Shown here: piece by piece, positions 1-10,765 of the stretch | Layout: every line of letters begins with the position of its first letter | Position numbering within the stretch: position 1 is the first letter of the stretch | Origin: Isoetes taiwanensis | Lineage: Eukaryota > Streptophyta > Lycopodiopsida > Isoetales > Isoetaceae | NCBI GenBank assembly: GCA_021234155.1 | Contig: JAJEKV010000206.1 | Coordinates: forward strand, 1,242,001 to 1,306,000 | DNA: 64,000 bases | Direction: 5' to 3' | Notes under the pieces: model-generated | What the model was told of the DNA's origin: nothing | Databases searched by the model: none | What the model saw: only the letters and a program-made list of their open reading frames with translations | Made by a program: the position numbers and the translations under genes

Positions 1-756
1 CCATGAGCACATAGTCTTTGCTTACAATCTTTTCAAAATCCGATCCTTACCGAATCAGGAGGTCTTTGATGGTACTACCTGCAGGATTGTATAGGCAAAA
101 AGGCAAGAAAAGATTTTACAACCTAGATATCATGTTATGCACTCAGATGATATACAATAGGACAAATGAAAGCGCAAAGTCTTCTTCAAGCGTGCAAGTT
201 GATCAGATGGAACATACTGACTCACCAACAGAGGAGCTCAACTCATAGGTCCTGAGGAAGAGAGATCCTTCTGGAGAAGGAACTAGAAAGAAGGCAATGG
301 AAGAAGCTGTCTGGTTGGAGTATATTAGAAGCATATCCCATCCACATAGGTTGAAAATCATGTTTATTACTACCTGATAAAACTCAAGTGGGGGGGATGA
401 GGGAGGATGAGATATTGGGACAAATATATGCCCATGTTACAGGCCTACGAGGACTCATTGTTCCGCTTCATGTTGTCGGACATATGATGGAGACTACTAC
501 TTATAATGGATCTTCAAATCCTTCAAAGGAAGCGCTTGGAATAGTCCTACAACGAAGCTGAAGCAGGGTATAAGGCAGTGAAAGATGTCGCGTTCAAAAC
601 TCTTAGCTCCTCAAAGACTGCTTCAGTGTTTGTAAAACATGAGTTATCAAGGTCCTCCATATCGATAACAATGCCATCTTTTCTTTAGCATGATAAGAGA
701 GAGGTATATATCCAGTCTTAGGTTTTAGTTTTAATTCCCGTTCTCATGCTGATCAT
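1..756. other. No recognisable gene; probable retrotransposon debris
   Basis: Short open stretches only, the longest reading 76 codons at 18-248. I recognise no domain. The reverse transcriptase relic just downstream suggests decayed copia-type sequence, but nothing here proves it. Confidence 0.3.
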
Positions 757-2145
757 ATGCATGAGTTATTTATTAACGACTTCTGTGCAAGGCATAAAAG
801 AGTCACCCTAGGTCGGAATGCCAGTATACATTGCTCCAATTGCTGCTCCAGTTGCTGCTGTACAACCAGCGCGTGTGATCATAGTGATGATGACGAAAAT
901 GATCCGTATCTTGCTGCTTTGTCTGATATTCATGCTACTAATAGTTCTAGGACTGCTCCAGTCCCGTCTCCTGCTCAAAATCACAATGATGGTGTGCCTC
1001 TTAGGCGATTAGAGCGGATTAAGGCCTTATCTGATGCACAACCAAGTATTATGCACATTTGTAATTTCGCTTTGATGGCGAAGATCTATGAAGATCACAT
1101 GCCTTCTAGTTTTGCTAAAGCTCTTACCAATCCAAATTGGGTGGCTGCAATGCAACATGACCTGCTCATTAAGAATGCAACTTGGGATCTGGTTCCTCTT
1201 CCTAAAGGGAAGAAAGGAATTGGCTCAAAATGGATCTTTAAAGAAAAATGCAATGCAGATGGCTCTCTCAGAAAACATAAGGCTAGACTTGTTGCCAAAG
1301 GATTCTCTCAGCAGCATGGCATTGATTACGATGAAGTCTTTTCTCCAGTTGCAAGACTGTCAACCGCGCGTGCTATTTTTGCCTTAGCAGTTAGTAAGAG
1401 TTGGTCGGTATATCAAATGGACTTCCAAAGTGCCTTCTTGAATGGAGACATGTCTGATGAAGTTTACATGCAACAGCCATAAGGTTTTGTCTCGAAAGGG
1501 CAAGGGCAATTAGTTTGTAAATTAAAGAAGAGTCTCTACAACCTTAAACAAGTACCTCGGTGCTGGTATCATAAGATAGATTTTATCTTAAAGCACACGG
1601 CTATTCTTCTTCCATAGCAGATCCCAATTTGTACTTTAAAACCAAAGGTACATCTCTCTGCATTGTTGTGTTGTACGTTGATGACTTTCTGCTTATAGGA
1701 GATGCCCATGATCTTATTGATCAATTGCACACTTCGCTTATGCATGAATTTGCTATGACAGACTTAGGTCTGTCCCATTACTTTCTTGGGATTGAAATTT
1801 GGCAAATTCACGATGGCATCACTTTGTCTCAAGGCAAGTACATCCGAGATCTTCTCACAAAATTTCATATGACAGATTGCAAGGTTGCCAAACAAGCCAT
1901 GGAGCCTGGTTTGAAGTTATCCACCTATGATGAGTGTCCTCAGATAGATGCTACTTTGTATCGTTCATTAGTTGGTGGACTGATTTACCTTATAGTCACT
2001 AAACCGGAGATCTCTTTTGCGGTGTGCATGTTGAGCCGTTTTATGGCCTGTCCAAAATAGAACCATTGGCAAGCAGCAGAAAGAGTTCTTGCTTATTTAA
2101 AAGGTACTCTTAATGAGGGCCTCTGCTATATGCATGGAAAAAATT
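757..2145 (+). pseudogene. Ty1/copia reverse transcriptase (RVT_2) relic
   Basis: Remains of the pol polyprotein of a Ty1/copia LTR retrotransposon, which copies element RNA into DNA in virus-like particles. A spacer with PLRRLERIK, typical of the integrase-RT linker, is followed by the RVT_2 motifs NWVAAMQHDL, SKWIFKEKCNADGS, HKARLVAKGFSQQHGIDY, FSPVARLSTAR and QMDFQSAFLNGD. A stop at 1480-1482 ends the first block. A frame change near 1600 leads into a second block (1629-2060) with the active-site segment VVLYVDDFLL (YVDD intact), FAMTDLGLSHYFLGIEI and SRFMACPK. A stop at 2058-2060 and loss of homology after about 2145 remove most of the RNase H domain. No LTRs could be paired with it. Identification is firm; the element is dead. 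Confidence 0.93.
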
Positions 2146-2149
2146 AATG

Positions 2150-3200
2150 GCTATTAATAGCCAAATGGCAATTTTTTAGAGGGTCTAGGCTATTTTTGCG
2201 GCGAGTTTTATGAAGGAAAATTTCTTTTAAAAAAATAAAAAATAGTCATAGTGAAATCAAATACTCTATTATTTTTTTTGGATTAGCCAAACTATTTTCC
2301 CCTTTTTTTTTAAGAAAAAGGGATCAGCCTTTTTTCTATTACAATATCTACATATCAAGTCATTAATAGCCAAACAAAAATGAATTCTTATTAAATATTC
2401 TTACACATTCCACCTACATCATCAATGATAGTAGTTTTTCGAACTATGAACTTCAATTATATATACCATATATACCATGGAATAATTTAAGCTATTTGGC
2501 GATTTTTTAACACATTTTCAGAAAATATTGGCTAAAGTAAACGGGAAAATTTGAGAAAGAAATAATAATTTTAGCTTAACTTTTTTCGCGCCCACACCAA
2601 TCGTCAATCTCTTTAGCCAAACACTAGAAATAAAGGCAGAGAAATTTTGTATTGTTTAGCTAAAACATAGAAACTTTTGGAACAAATTTCTGTCTAGTTT
2701 AGCTAACATCATTCTAGTTTATAATAAATATATGAATAGTAATTAATTTGTAACATCTCTGGAATAATTTGAGGCCTAGACTTAGCTAGGTGCCATTGTT
2801 TTAAAATGTTTTCATAAAGAAAGTGACTAAAGTAAATGGAAACAATTGAAAAAAAGTGTAGTAATTTTAGCTTAATGTTTTCCATCGACCATACCACAGA
2901 AATTTTTGGGGGTGAATTTTGGGCTGAATGCCAGAAAGTATGAGAGGGAAAATCTGTAGAGTTTAGCTAAACCACAGAAAGTCATGCAAGTTTAGCTAAA
3001 GCCATTATGGCTAATGAGAAATATATGATTAGTAATTTATTTCCTGATATACACATCTTTAGAAAAGAATTGTAAGAGATGGCCAATATCCATATAGATG
3101 CCCGAGTTGGTTTCATAACATCTTCTTCAAGGATATCACCATATCTAGAAGGGTGTCGCTGCATTGAATGTAATTCAGACTATGGATGTTATAAGCTATG
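2150..3200. repeat. AT-rich region with a ~300-bp diverged tandem duplication
   Basis: Two copies of the same ~295-305 bp unit lie in tandem (about 2480-2775 and 2760-3075). Matching landmarks: GGAATAATTT at 2481 and 2760; AAAGTAAACGGG at 2535 and AAAGTAAATGG at 2832; TTTAGCTAAAACATAGAAA at about 2655 and TTTAGCTAAACCACAGAAA at about 2960. The motifs TAGCCAAA and TTTAGCTAA recur through 2150-3000, suggesting subterminal repeats of a DNA element. No coding capacity is seen. Confidence 0.6.
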
Positions 3201-3576
3201 TTGTTTTTCTAATATTATCGCATGTTCCTTGATTGTCGATTATTATTTATAATTGTAGTACAATATATCTAATATGTAGCATAATGACAGGGGTTTTTTT
3301 TGTGTTTTTGTACGCTTTTCACAAAGGTTTTCCTAAGATTTCATGGCGTATTCGAATATATGTACTAATGCGTACATGTAGAGTGCACCATTTCTTAGTC
3401 GTTGATTTAGCTTTTTTTTTTCAATGGTCCAACATCCAAGGGCTCACAATAAAAGCCCTCTTTTTATTTTAGGGGCTGAACATGCAAGCCTCGTGGATAT
3501 CATTTCAGGGCATTCTTGCAAAAAATTAATGTTCTTGTGATCAGAGTGGAAACAGATTTGGAGTGGAAGCGTTAGT
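3200..3576. other. No gene seen
   Basis: AT-rich sequence with T runs (3295-3305 and 3410-3420). I see no coding or structural signal. Confidence 0.4.
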
Positions 3577-4036
3577 GCTTTAGTGCAGAGGATGATGCGT
3601 CCGGATGCTTGCTTCAGCAGTTTGTGCCATACTATTCAAAGTTTCCATGGCATTCCGGCGCCAAAGCATTTCTTTCGAAGTTTTTCCAAGGTATGGATGT
3701 ACCCATTTCACTTTCCGTTTCTCAGCATCTAAACCCCGGTGTTTTCTTTTTCTTTTACTCTGAACTCCTATGGGTTCTATCAACACTGCACCATTTGACA
3801 ATGCCTTCGAGTGCTTATCATCTCTTCTATCAATGCCACCATTTTGCTTTTCTTCTTTTTCTTCATTATCTCAAGTTTGGCGACCAAGATTCTTGACCTT
3901 TTCATTTTGTGCGTGGTCGCCCCAAAGATTATTTAGCTCCACATCGCGCCACGTTTTCGGGCCGAACAATGCATTGAACTGTTCACGTTTATTCTGTCTT
4001 GACATCAGCTTTGATTTCCATTCCTGAGGGGCCTTC
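3577..4036 (-). pseudogene. Unrecognised coding exon, broken by one stop
   Basis: On the minus strand an open frame runs from an AG-like acceptor near 4036 (first residues RYAKAPQEWKSKL), through KREQFNALFGPKTWRDVELN and, after one in-frame TGA near 3895, into a basic stretch SKRKRKHRGLDAEKRKVKW and a C-terminal end at 3580. The composition (charged, lysine-rich, with SMAQTAEASIRTHH near the end) looks like a genuine protein segment, possibly a DNA-binding transposon or nuclear protein. I do not recognise the family. It lies 560 bp upstream of the translocator exon fragments on the other strand, so it may be part of a gene-fragment mosaic. Confidence 0.35.
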
Positions 4037-4595
4037 GCATACCTGAACATTGATAATTAAAGATTTAGATCGCAACAAAAACTGCAGAATCATTTATACA
4101 GCAAACTTTACCTTGTTAGATCGCATTTATTTACAAGATAGGGCCCATGTTTCAGCTTGCACAATTCGAACAATTGTGGCAAGCTCGATCTGATTAATGT
4201 TCGTAATTTAAAATCTCCTGCAGCATAGCATCTGTCCACAACATGGTAATCTGACCTATGCATTGCCCGATTCTGCAAATTTTCCTTTTAATCTGGAGCC
4301 CACAAATAGTTATATTTCCATGAAAAATTACGAGCAAAGTATATAGCTAATATACAGCAACATACTTCTCAACAGTGCGGTATTTCAACTTGGCTGGCAC
4401 AGAACTCTTAAGAAATGCTTCCAAAACATGACTGCCACCCTTGTCCTTGGCTGTCTCAAGCACTCCACGGGGCTCTATTTGTGCAAAGCTTGTGCTGAAT
4501 TGTTAAATAAATTCCTGAGAACAGAAAAAGATGGATTGCAAATTATTGTGGCCCTAATTGGTCCAGCAGCAAAGATGGTGGCTTTCCTCTCTGGA
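4037..4595. other. No gene seen between the exon-like fragments
   Basis: Open frames are short and match nothing I recognise. The 83-codon plus frame ending at 4679 overlaps the translocator fragment out of frame and is a shadow. Upstream exons of the translocator were looked for here and not found. Confidence 0.35.
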
Positions 4596-4599
4596 ATAA

Positions 4600-4860
4600 G
4601 CCTCCCCTTGTTTTCAGACATCCGTTATTTCGTATGCCATGTTCTTGACTGCAATGGCCGCCAATCCATTGAGTGTTAACCTTGCTGCAGTAGCAATACG
4701 CCAGACAATATCTTGGACAGATTGGGTTGTTGCTGCCTTTGTTCCAGGTTTTATTTCCCTCTTAGTGATACCTCAGTTGTTGTATATTGTCTATCCTCCT
4801 TCAGTGAATATGTAAAAGCAGTCCAGATGCTTCAAAATTAACAAGGGAAAAGCCAGATCC
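4600..4860 (+). pseudogene. Plastidic dicarboxylate (2-oxoglutarate/malate) translocator exon fragment, copy 1
   Basis: In the frame through 4639-4641 the sequence reads CFQTSVISYAMFLTAMAANP, then PLSVNLAA, RQTISWTDWVVAAFVPGFIS, LLVIPQLLYIVYPPSV, a stop, and SSPDASKLTREKPDPE. This run (TSVIS, FLTAMAANPLS, the PG-F-SL membrane segment, IYPP, S-PDAPKLA-EK) is the signature of the DASS/SLC13 chloroplast translocators of the DiT family, which exchange dicarboxylates across the inner envelope during photorespiratory ammonia assimilation. Only one central membrane block is present. The stop after YPPSVNM and a second stop about 25 codons later make it non-functional. It is probably an exon copied or captured by a mobile element. 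Confidence 0.85.
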
Positions 4861-4924
4861 AGAACTAGAGGGCTCGCCTTGCCCAGGGATGGCAATGTAA
4901 AGGAAAATGGGGGCATGGCTTATG

Positions 4925-5081
4925 CTCACTTGTTTTCAGACATCCGTTATTTCCTCGCCATGTTCTTGACCGCAATGGTCGCCAATCCATTGAGTGTTAA
5001 CCTTGCTGCAGAGCAACAGGCCAATATCTTGGGCCAGATTGGGTACATTCTTTGCCTTTGTTCCAGATTTTATTTCAAATA
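4925..5081 (+). pseudogene. Dicarboxylate translocator exon fragment, copy 2
   Basis: A second copy of the preceding fragment, about 320 bp downstream. It begins at the same TTTTCAGACATCCGTTATTT landmark (4932, against 4611 in copy 1) and shares MFLTAM-ANPLSVNLAA. The copies differ by indels: the TSVIS segment is one frame away from the FLTAM segment, and the tail after NLAA (EQQANILGQIGY) is shifted. Homology fades after about 5078. The pair looks like a local tandem duplication of one exon followed by decay. Confidence 0.8.
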
Positions 5082-5209
5082 AGCTTTAGTGCTTATTTGG
5101 TTTCATCTGCAGCCAGAGCTCCTTTTTATTTTTCACATTCAATTCAAGTCACGGAATTTACGGTAGCTGTGCTCCTTGTTGCATTGCAAAGTGCCATGGT
5201 TAAATATAT

Positions 5210-5584
5210 TTGGATTCAAGGGCTGATTCCTCTCTCAAGTTTGGCGATGTAGATAAAAATGAGGCAGTTGGAGATGTTGGAAGAGTTTATGGGCATGAGG
5301 CAGAGCCTGATAACATTGTTTCAGAAAGATTTTCTTTAAAAGCTGTGACTTTCTATACTGGTCAGGATACCGATGGAAAGGTCGAATGGTCCCACGAAAA
5401 TTATTCTTTTGAAGAGTATACAAGTGCACAAGCAAGGGATGCAAATGATCTTTATTATTATCATCAGTTTGGAATGCAATATACTAGGGTGAGGCAAATT
5501 ATGATGTCGAAGCTTTCGTCGCTATTGGCTAACTCAGTTGACACTTCTCATCACATGTGGCAATTTAAAATTGGTTTGCAATAA
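5210..5584 (+). CDS. Unrecognised 124-codon open frame
   Basis: The frame opens with MDSRADSSLKFGDVDKNEAV and contains RFSLKAVTFYTGQDTDGKVE and DLYYYHQFGMQYTRVRQIMM. Composition looks protein-like, but I recognise no family. The end (SVDTSHHMWQFKIGLQ) runs into non-coding DNA just before the foldback element. It could be an exon captured with the translocator pieces, or chance. Confidence 0.25.
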   Translation: MDSRADSSLKFGDVDKNEAVGDVGRVYGHEAEPDNIVSERFSLKAVTFYTGQDTDGKVEWSHENYSFEEYTSAQARDANDLYYYHQFGMQYTRVRQIMMSKLSSLLANSVDTSHHMWQFKIGLQ

Positions 5585-5682
5585 CATATCATTCATTTTG
5601 TATTTTTATTTTCTTGTTTACCTCAAAGTTTATCTATGTTTGCTTCTTTTGGGACCCGAAGGGCCCAAATTTTTTTTTGAAT

Positions 5683-6137
5683 GTAACAACCAACATAACT
5701 ACTATTAACATTAATTAACACAAAGCATTACATTCAACATGTTTAAATTAAAATCCCCCTAAGACCCCCTTTGGTTTGGGTGCATATTCACACGGGGGGT
5801 GACTCCGGGCAACGAGAGCTGTTGGATAGGCATATTCACCCCTCATTTCTTAATCTACACCGTACACAAAGTTCCTCATTTGTGGGGTATAGATGTACAG
5901 AATTTGCTATACTGTATAACAAGATTCGCAAAATACCGTAAGATTTGAGGTAATATACTATATGGTGTTGATTTTGTACATGCAAAATATAATTATAGGG
6001 GCTCTCGCTGCCCTACGTCACCCCCCGTGTGAATATGCACCCAAACCAAAGGGGGTCTTAGGGGGATTTTAATTTAAACATGTTGAATGTAATAGTTTGT
6101 GTTAATTAATGTTAATAGTAGTTATGTTGGTTGTTAC
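5683..6137. mobile_element. 455-bp foldback MITE with ~145-bp inverted repeats
   Basis: Left arm 5683-5830 and right arm about 5990-6137 are near-perfect inverted copies. The left starts GTAACAACCAACATAACTAC and the right ends with its complement, GTAGTTATGTTGGTTGTTAC. Further matching blocks are TTTAAATTAAAATCCCCCTA and GGTGCATATTCACACGGGGG in the left arm and their complements in the right. The ~160-bp centre is AT-rich with no open frame. This is a non-autonomous DNA element. The target duplication is not obvious; the flanks are AT or TA at most. Confidence 0.88.
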
Positions 6138-6605
6138 TATAGGATTTACATTTTTTGTTTTTTATAGTTAGTGAAATAGCCAAGGAATAGTTAATTCAAA
6201 AGTTCCGCCAAGTCCAAATATATACAAATGTAATGATAATAATAACTTTAGCCAAATATATATTATAAAATACTGTAAGATTTTGAAAAATAGCCAGACT
6301 ATATTTTATGAAAGAATATATACGATGCTTAGTTTTTTCCCTGGCTATATGCATGATCAGTTCTTTACATGGTTTTGTAGACGGTGATCATTCTGTGTTG
6401 TCTTGATACACAATGCAACACCACAGGTTATGCTTTTGGCCTTGGTCAGAAAATAAAATTTGCTGGATTGGATTGTTTTTTCTTTCGGTGCTACAGAAGA
6501 TAGTCACATATGTGATGTCATATTTTATTTTCTGAGTTTTCACTCTGTCTCTCTTTCTTTCTTGTCTCTGGGTGTTGATTCTAGCCTAGATCATAAATTT
6601 CGTCA

Positions 6606-7300
6606 TGGTATCAGAGCCAATAGAGGTTAGGATCAACTAGTGAGGGAAATTTGTCAGGATCGGAAGTGAATTCAGAAGTTGGCAACACTGTGGCGAAATT
6701 GGACGTCTTCAACCAAAATTGCAAAATCGGCTAATTTTTTGTTACATCACCAACAAATTGTGTACTTTTGACCAAAATTCAAAATTTCGTTGTATAAAGG
6801 TGCCATTTTTGTGCTGAAAGCTTGCACAATTAGCAATTTCAACTCTGGGAACAATTTTGTGAGAGATTTGTGACGTTTGAGCAATGTTGATGCAGTTTCT
6901 GTGACATACCATATGTCTGGGTAATTCCCTTGGTTTGTCTTCTTTGTGCATCTAAAGTTCAGTACTTTCTCTGTTCGTGCTCTTTGATAAGTTGTAAGAC
7001 CTTCAGGATGGATTCTACCAAATTTAACAATCCAAATGCTATCTTGAAGGGAGATAATTATTATCAGTGGATTGATGTGCTTGAAGGTTATCTCCTCATG
7101 CATAGTTTGGACGGACTTTTTGATGGCTCTCTTGATATAAAGGATGCGGATTTTTCATCAAAAAATAAGAAAGGCTTGGGCCTCTCTTTACCATTCCATT
7201 CCACGCTTTCACAACTTTTTAGAGCCCCATCTGTTCATGACTTGGCATTATATATACTTGCAGTTCTAGATGAGTGTCGTCAATTATTGAGCCCTCAGTA
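6606..7300 (+). pseudogene. Ty1/copia 5' end: primer-binding site and gag start
   Basis: TGGTATCAGAGCC at 6606-6618, directly after a CA dinucleotide, is the initiator tRNA-Met primer-binding site of plant copia elements, so a 5' LTR should end at about 6605. Downstream, from an ATG at 7009, the frame reads MDSTKFNNPNAILKGDNYYQ and EGYLLMHSLDGLFDGSLD. This matches the N-terminal gag pattern (L-G-NY--W------L---L---V-G). The frame decays after KNKKGLGL at about 7180. No LTR partner was found. The region also has an inverted relative at 7700-8080. Confidence 0.75.
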
Positions 7301-7351
7301 GTCATTATTGCCTACCTATATTTTCTTCTTACTTGTCTAATATCATCATGT

Positions 7352-7697
7352 GCAACTGAAACACTGCATGGTGCTTGTTAGTTCCGATCCCGAGCTTTTG
7401 CAACAATATCTGGATAATCGTTTTTCTCAAAAGATGTGGGATGCAGTTACCTTAGCGCCAGTTAAAACTGGCCATTATCATGCACATATAAATTCCACTT
7501 TGGCACCAGGACCACAAGCTTATGTCACAGAATGGTCCTATGTAAATACATGCCATGTCAGCATATATGTGTGCTTAACCATTAAGAATTATTTCTGTCA
7601 TGTGCAAGAAACATTGCATGGTGCTTGTTAGTTTGGATCCCGAGCTTTTGCAACAATATCTGGATAATCGTTTTTCTCAGAAGATGTGGGATGCAGT
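7352..7697. repeat. Direct repeat pair, ~90 bp, ~248 bp apart
   Basis: ATGGTGCTTGTTAGTT at 7367 and again at about 7618 opens two nearly identical ~88-bp blocks (to 7450 and to 7697), both containing CCCGAGCTTTTGCAACAATA and a GATGTGGGATGCAGTTA end. In one frame both read DPELLQQYLDNRFSQKMWDA, which looks like part of a protein I do not recognise. They sit between the two inverted gag copies. Confidence 0.65.
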
Positions 7698-7699
7698 TA

Positions 7700-8080
7700 T
7701 TTTAGTTGATCTAGTGCTTCAGACAACAATTTACAACCCCTGATATGGCACTGAACTTCTGGTGATACAAGAACTTTCAAGAGGCCCAAGCCTTTCTTAT
7801 TTTTTGACGAAAAATCTGCATCCTTTATATCAAGAGAGCCATCAACAAGTCCGTCCAAATTATGCATGAGGAGATAACCTTCAAGCACATCAATCCACTG
7901 ATAATAATTATCTCCCTTCAAGATAGCATTTGGATTGTTAAATTTGGTAGAATCCATCATGAAGGTCGTACAACTTATCAAAGAGCATGAACAGAGAGAG
8001 TACTGAGCTTTAGATGCACAAAGAAGACAAACCAAAGGAATTACCCAGAAAGATGGTATGTCACAGAATACGAATAACAT
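7700..8080 (-). pseudogene. Inverted second copy of the copia gag start
   Basis: On the minus strand the frame reads CLLCASKAQYSLCSCSLISC, then MDSTKFNNPNAILKGDNYYQ and EGYLLMHNLDGLVDGSLD, almost identical to the plus-strand gag at 6930-7190. It continues a little further (KVLVSPEVQCHIRGCKLLSE), so this copy is slightly more complete. The two copies form a long inverted pair around 7190-7700. This suggests head-to-head insertion or a rearranged palindromic duplication. Confidence 0.75.
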
Positions 8081-9355
8081 TTGATTTGCCACAACGTCCA
8101 CAACGGTGAATGGAACTCAAGATGCTTTGACACGGAAAAAGAGGCAATCAAAGCGGCGTTGGAAGAACAATATCCTGAGCTCAAGTTCGAATAGATATCA
8201 TGGAGGGAGGTTATAAAACATTGGGGTCAGCATGTTAAAGCCACCAGTTATTGGGCTCCTTTGTTCTTCATGATGATTACCATCGTACTTATGGTTGATT
8301 TATATTTTGCAGAGGTAATCATAAGAAGCAGCTGATAGAATTGGCAGAAGCTGCGGAAGTCTCGAAAGATGCAGTGGAAAAACCTCTAGGGTGGACTGAT
8401 GAGGCATTTGAAGTACATCATCTCTAATGCTTGCCACGAATCATATAACTAGATGACGCCACATGGACTAAGACCTTGTGTTGCATTGCAGTGTTTGAAG
8501 GCCAACATAATTTCAAAGAAAGGGGTAGATAGGATTGCGCCAGCTTTGAAGTCAAGGTATGACGTAGCAAATGGCAGCTATAGTGCCAATAAGACTGGCA
8601 GTTATGAGGTTACCAGTAACCTATTTGTAAGTATAAATTTGGTTTAGAATTTAAGTTCTCACATTGAATACTAACATTAGTTTTGGGTGCTCATGTTCAA
8701 CAGAGGGCACTGTTTAAGTGAAATGTTGGTAAAGAAGAACGCGAAAGGGCCTTCAAACAAGGCAACCGTGCGGCCATCCAATACGCCTATGCTGTGAACG
8801 GGGCGAGGTATATATCATTTACTACATAATTATTTGCGACTACAACGACCTAGTTGTTGCGATATGCTATAATACAGGTAGATGAAGGCGAAGACGAGGC
8901 TGATCGTTCGGGAAGTGAGCATAGCAACAATTAAAGACTTCGTTTTTTTTTGTAATATTTTTAAGTCTTCTAATTTGTAGTGAATTGACTCAATGTATTT
9001 TGTAATGTGCAAATTATATCGTGAAATATATTAATTGAATTTAATGTAAATTATTTATACTTAGTTTCTAATTTTTGTGATTTTTTTATAAGTAATTGAT
9101 CTTCTTATGATTATTTAATTTAAAATTCTTCTACTCAATTCTAATTCTCTATTTTTTTTTATTATAAATGTGATTTATTTCTTGATTTTTTGAATGATTA
9201 ATGAGATTATTTGTATCTTTATTTATTGTTTTAATTAAAAATTTATATTAATGTTTAATATTTATTTAATATTAAATATTAATGCTTATTTAATATTGAA
9301 TACTAATATTTAATCAATATTTTTTTATTTTGCTTTTTTTTTTATTTAACGACAG
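8081..9355. other. Unassigned, then very AT-rich; no gene supported
   Basis: Short protein-like stretches occur on the plus strand (RCFDTEKEAIKAALEEQYPE near 8130 and KLIELAEAAEVSKDAVEKPL near 8330) without a recognised family. From 8940 to 9350 the DNA is extremely AT-rich, with ATTTAATATT repeats. Confidence 0.35.
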
Positions 9356-9359
9356 TACC

Positions 9360-9850
9360 ACGTGGACGTCACGCGGCAGCCATATGGACACCACTCGGCA
9401 GCCACGTGTGCAAACCCGTCGAAGACACGTGGCAACTACTGAACATCGTCGTTGAACGATGTTCAGTAGTTGACGTGTCCAGTACGCCGTTGAACGACGT
9501 TGATAGCGTGTCTGCCATGCCAGCGTTCGCACTGGCACACGTCGCGGTGGACGCACCAGTCCGCTGGCAAACCACATGTAATTAACGTCGATGAACGACG
9601 TCGCCAGTGTGTCTATCATGCCAACGTCCATGCTGGTAACCATCGCGCTGGACGCACCAACACGCTGGCAGGCCACATATCATAATGGTCGTTAAACGAT
9701 GTATTGTAGTCATTAAACGACACCGCAACTGCGACATGCTTAACGACGACTGGACGTCGTTTGACGACTGGACGTCGTTATAGGCATCGTTTAGCGACGT
9801 TTTGCCATCGTTCAACGACGATTAAATGGCGTCTAGACGTCGTTATAGAC
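9360..9850. repeat. Array of GTCGTT(N)AACGAC palindromic motifs with a ~101-bp tandem duplication
   Basis: Between 9440 and 9850 variants of CGTCGTTNAACGACG recur more than ten times on both strands (for example 9447, 9487, 9592, 9690, 9715, 9767, 9806). A ~101-bp unit is duplicated in tandem: GAACGACGTTGATAGCGTGT at about 9493 and GAACGACGTCGCCAGTGTGT at about 9594, each followed by CATGCCA and CTGG-GGACGCACCA. The region is GC-richer than its AT-rich neighbours. Such arrays are typical of subterminal transposase-binding regions. No gene is seen. Confidence 0.7.
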
Positions 9851-10239
9851 ATCGATATGACACAAAATTTTTGTATTGGATGCATACGGATGAATGCGGA
9901 GTTGTAGTGGCAATAAGGAGGGGAGAGTGTGGGGGGAGGGGGGAGGAGAGAGGGGGACTATGTGGTGCATAAGTTGAAGCAAGTGAAGCAACAGAGCGTA
10001 TGAGCTGGTGAGTCGGCCGAGAAGCTGGAGCGGCGATAGCAAAGAAGAATAAAGAACACATTTGCAAGCTGCGTCAATGAAGACGGCCATGAGGGGTTGC
10101 AATAGCATGATGCAGCACTTCTATGATCTCAGCTTTTGCAGGTCAAACGATCCACATCTTGCCCCGATCAATGTTGTTGCCCCCCTTGACAAACACTACA
10201 ATATACCCTTTATGTTTTGGGGAATTTCACCAACTATCC

Positions 10240-10450
10240 CTAAGTTTTGATAATTTTTTGAAATGCCCTTAGTCAACATACAAAGTATTTTGTATTTTTT
10301 GAAATTTTTCAAATGCCCTTAAGATTTACATTAATTCTCTAAATATCCTTAAGTTTCCAATTAATTTTTCAAATACCCTTGAGACCAATAACTTGACATC
10401 TTTTCAAATTTCTAATGTTTTAAAATTTATAGAATACTCTTAAGATCAGG
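10240..10450. repeat. Short dispersed-motif repeat (AAATGCCCTTAAG-type)
   Basis: The motif TTTTTCAAATGCCCTTAAG and variants recur about every 40-60 bp (10261, 10311, 10345, 10372, 10432). No coding is seen. It may be the edge of a DNA element. Confidence 0.45.
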
Positions 10451-10559
10451 GATAGGTTCAATACTGTATATGTTTTATATGCAATACGTATTATTCGAAA
10501 GATACGGCAAAAATTTGAAGTATAATACATTAAAAATACGGCAAAAAACATTTCCAGCA

Positions 10560-10765
10560 CCGTAAATTTTTGCGTAAGCGAAACATTTGCGTCGCGAAGT
10601 GGAAAAACTTTCAAGTAAGCAAAGTCAACAGTTTCGCTTATGCGAAAAAACTTTCGCGTAAGCAAAACTGCAGTTTCGCTTATGTGAAAATTTTCGAACT
10701 TCGCTTAAGCGAAACTGTTGACTTCGCTTACGCAAAATATGCTTCGCTTCGCTTCGCTTAACAAA
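10560..10765. repeat. Array of inverted GCTTACGCGAAA-type motifs
   Basis: Within ~200 bp, copies of TTTCGCTTANGCGAAA and its half sites (GTAAGCGAAAC, TTCGCTTACGC, TTCGCTTAAGCGAA) alternate on both strands. They end in a CTTCG repeat at 10741-10760. The stretch can fold into several overlapping hairpins. It lies about 400 bp upstream of the hAT transposase relic and may be that element's subterminal binding array. Confidence 0.65.

Noticed and set aside
18-248. 76-codon open frame at the left edge
   Set aside because: No recognisable motif, no regulatory context, and a length expected by chance.
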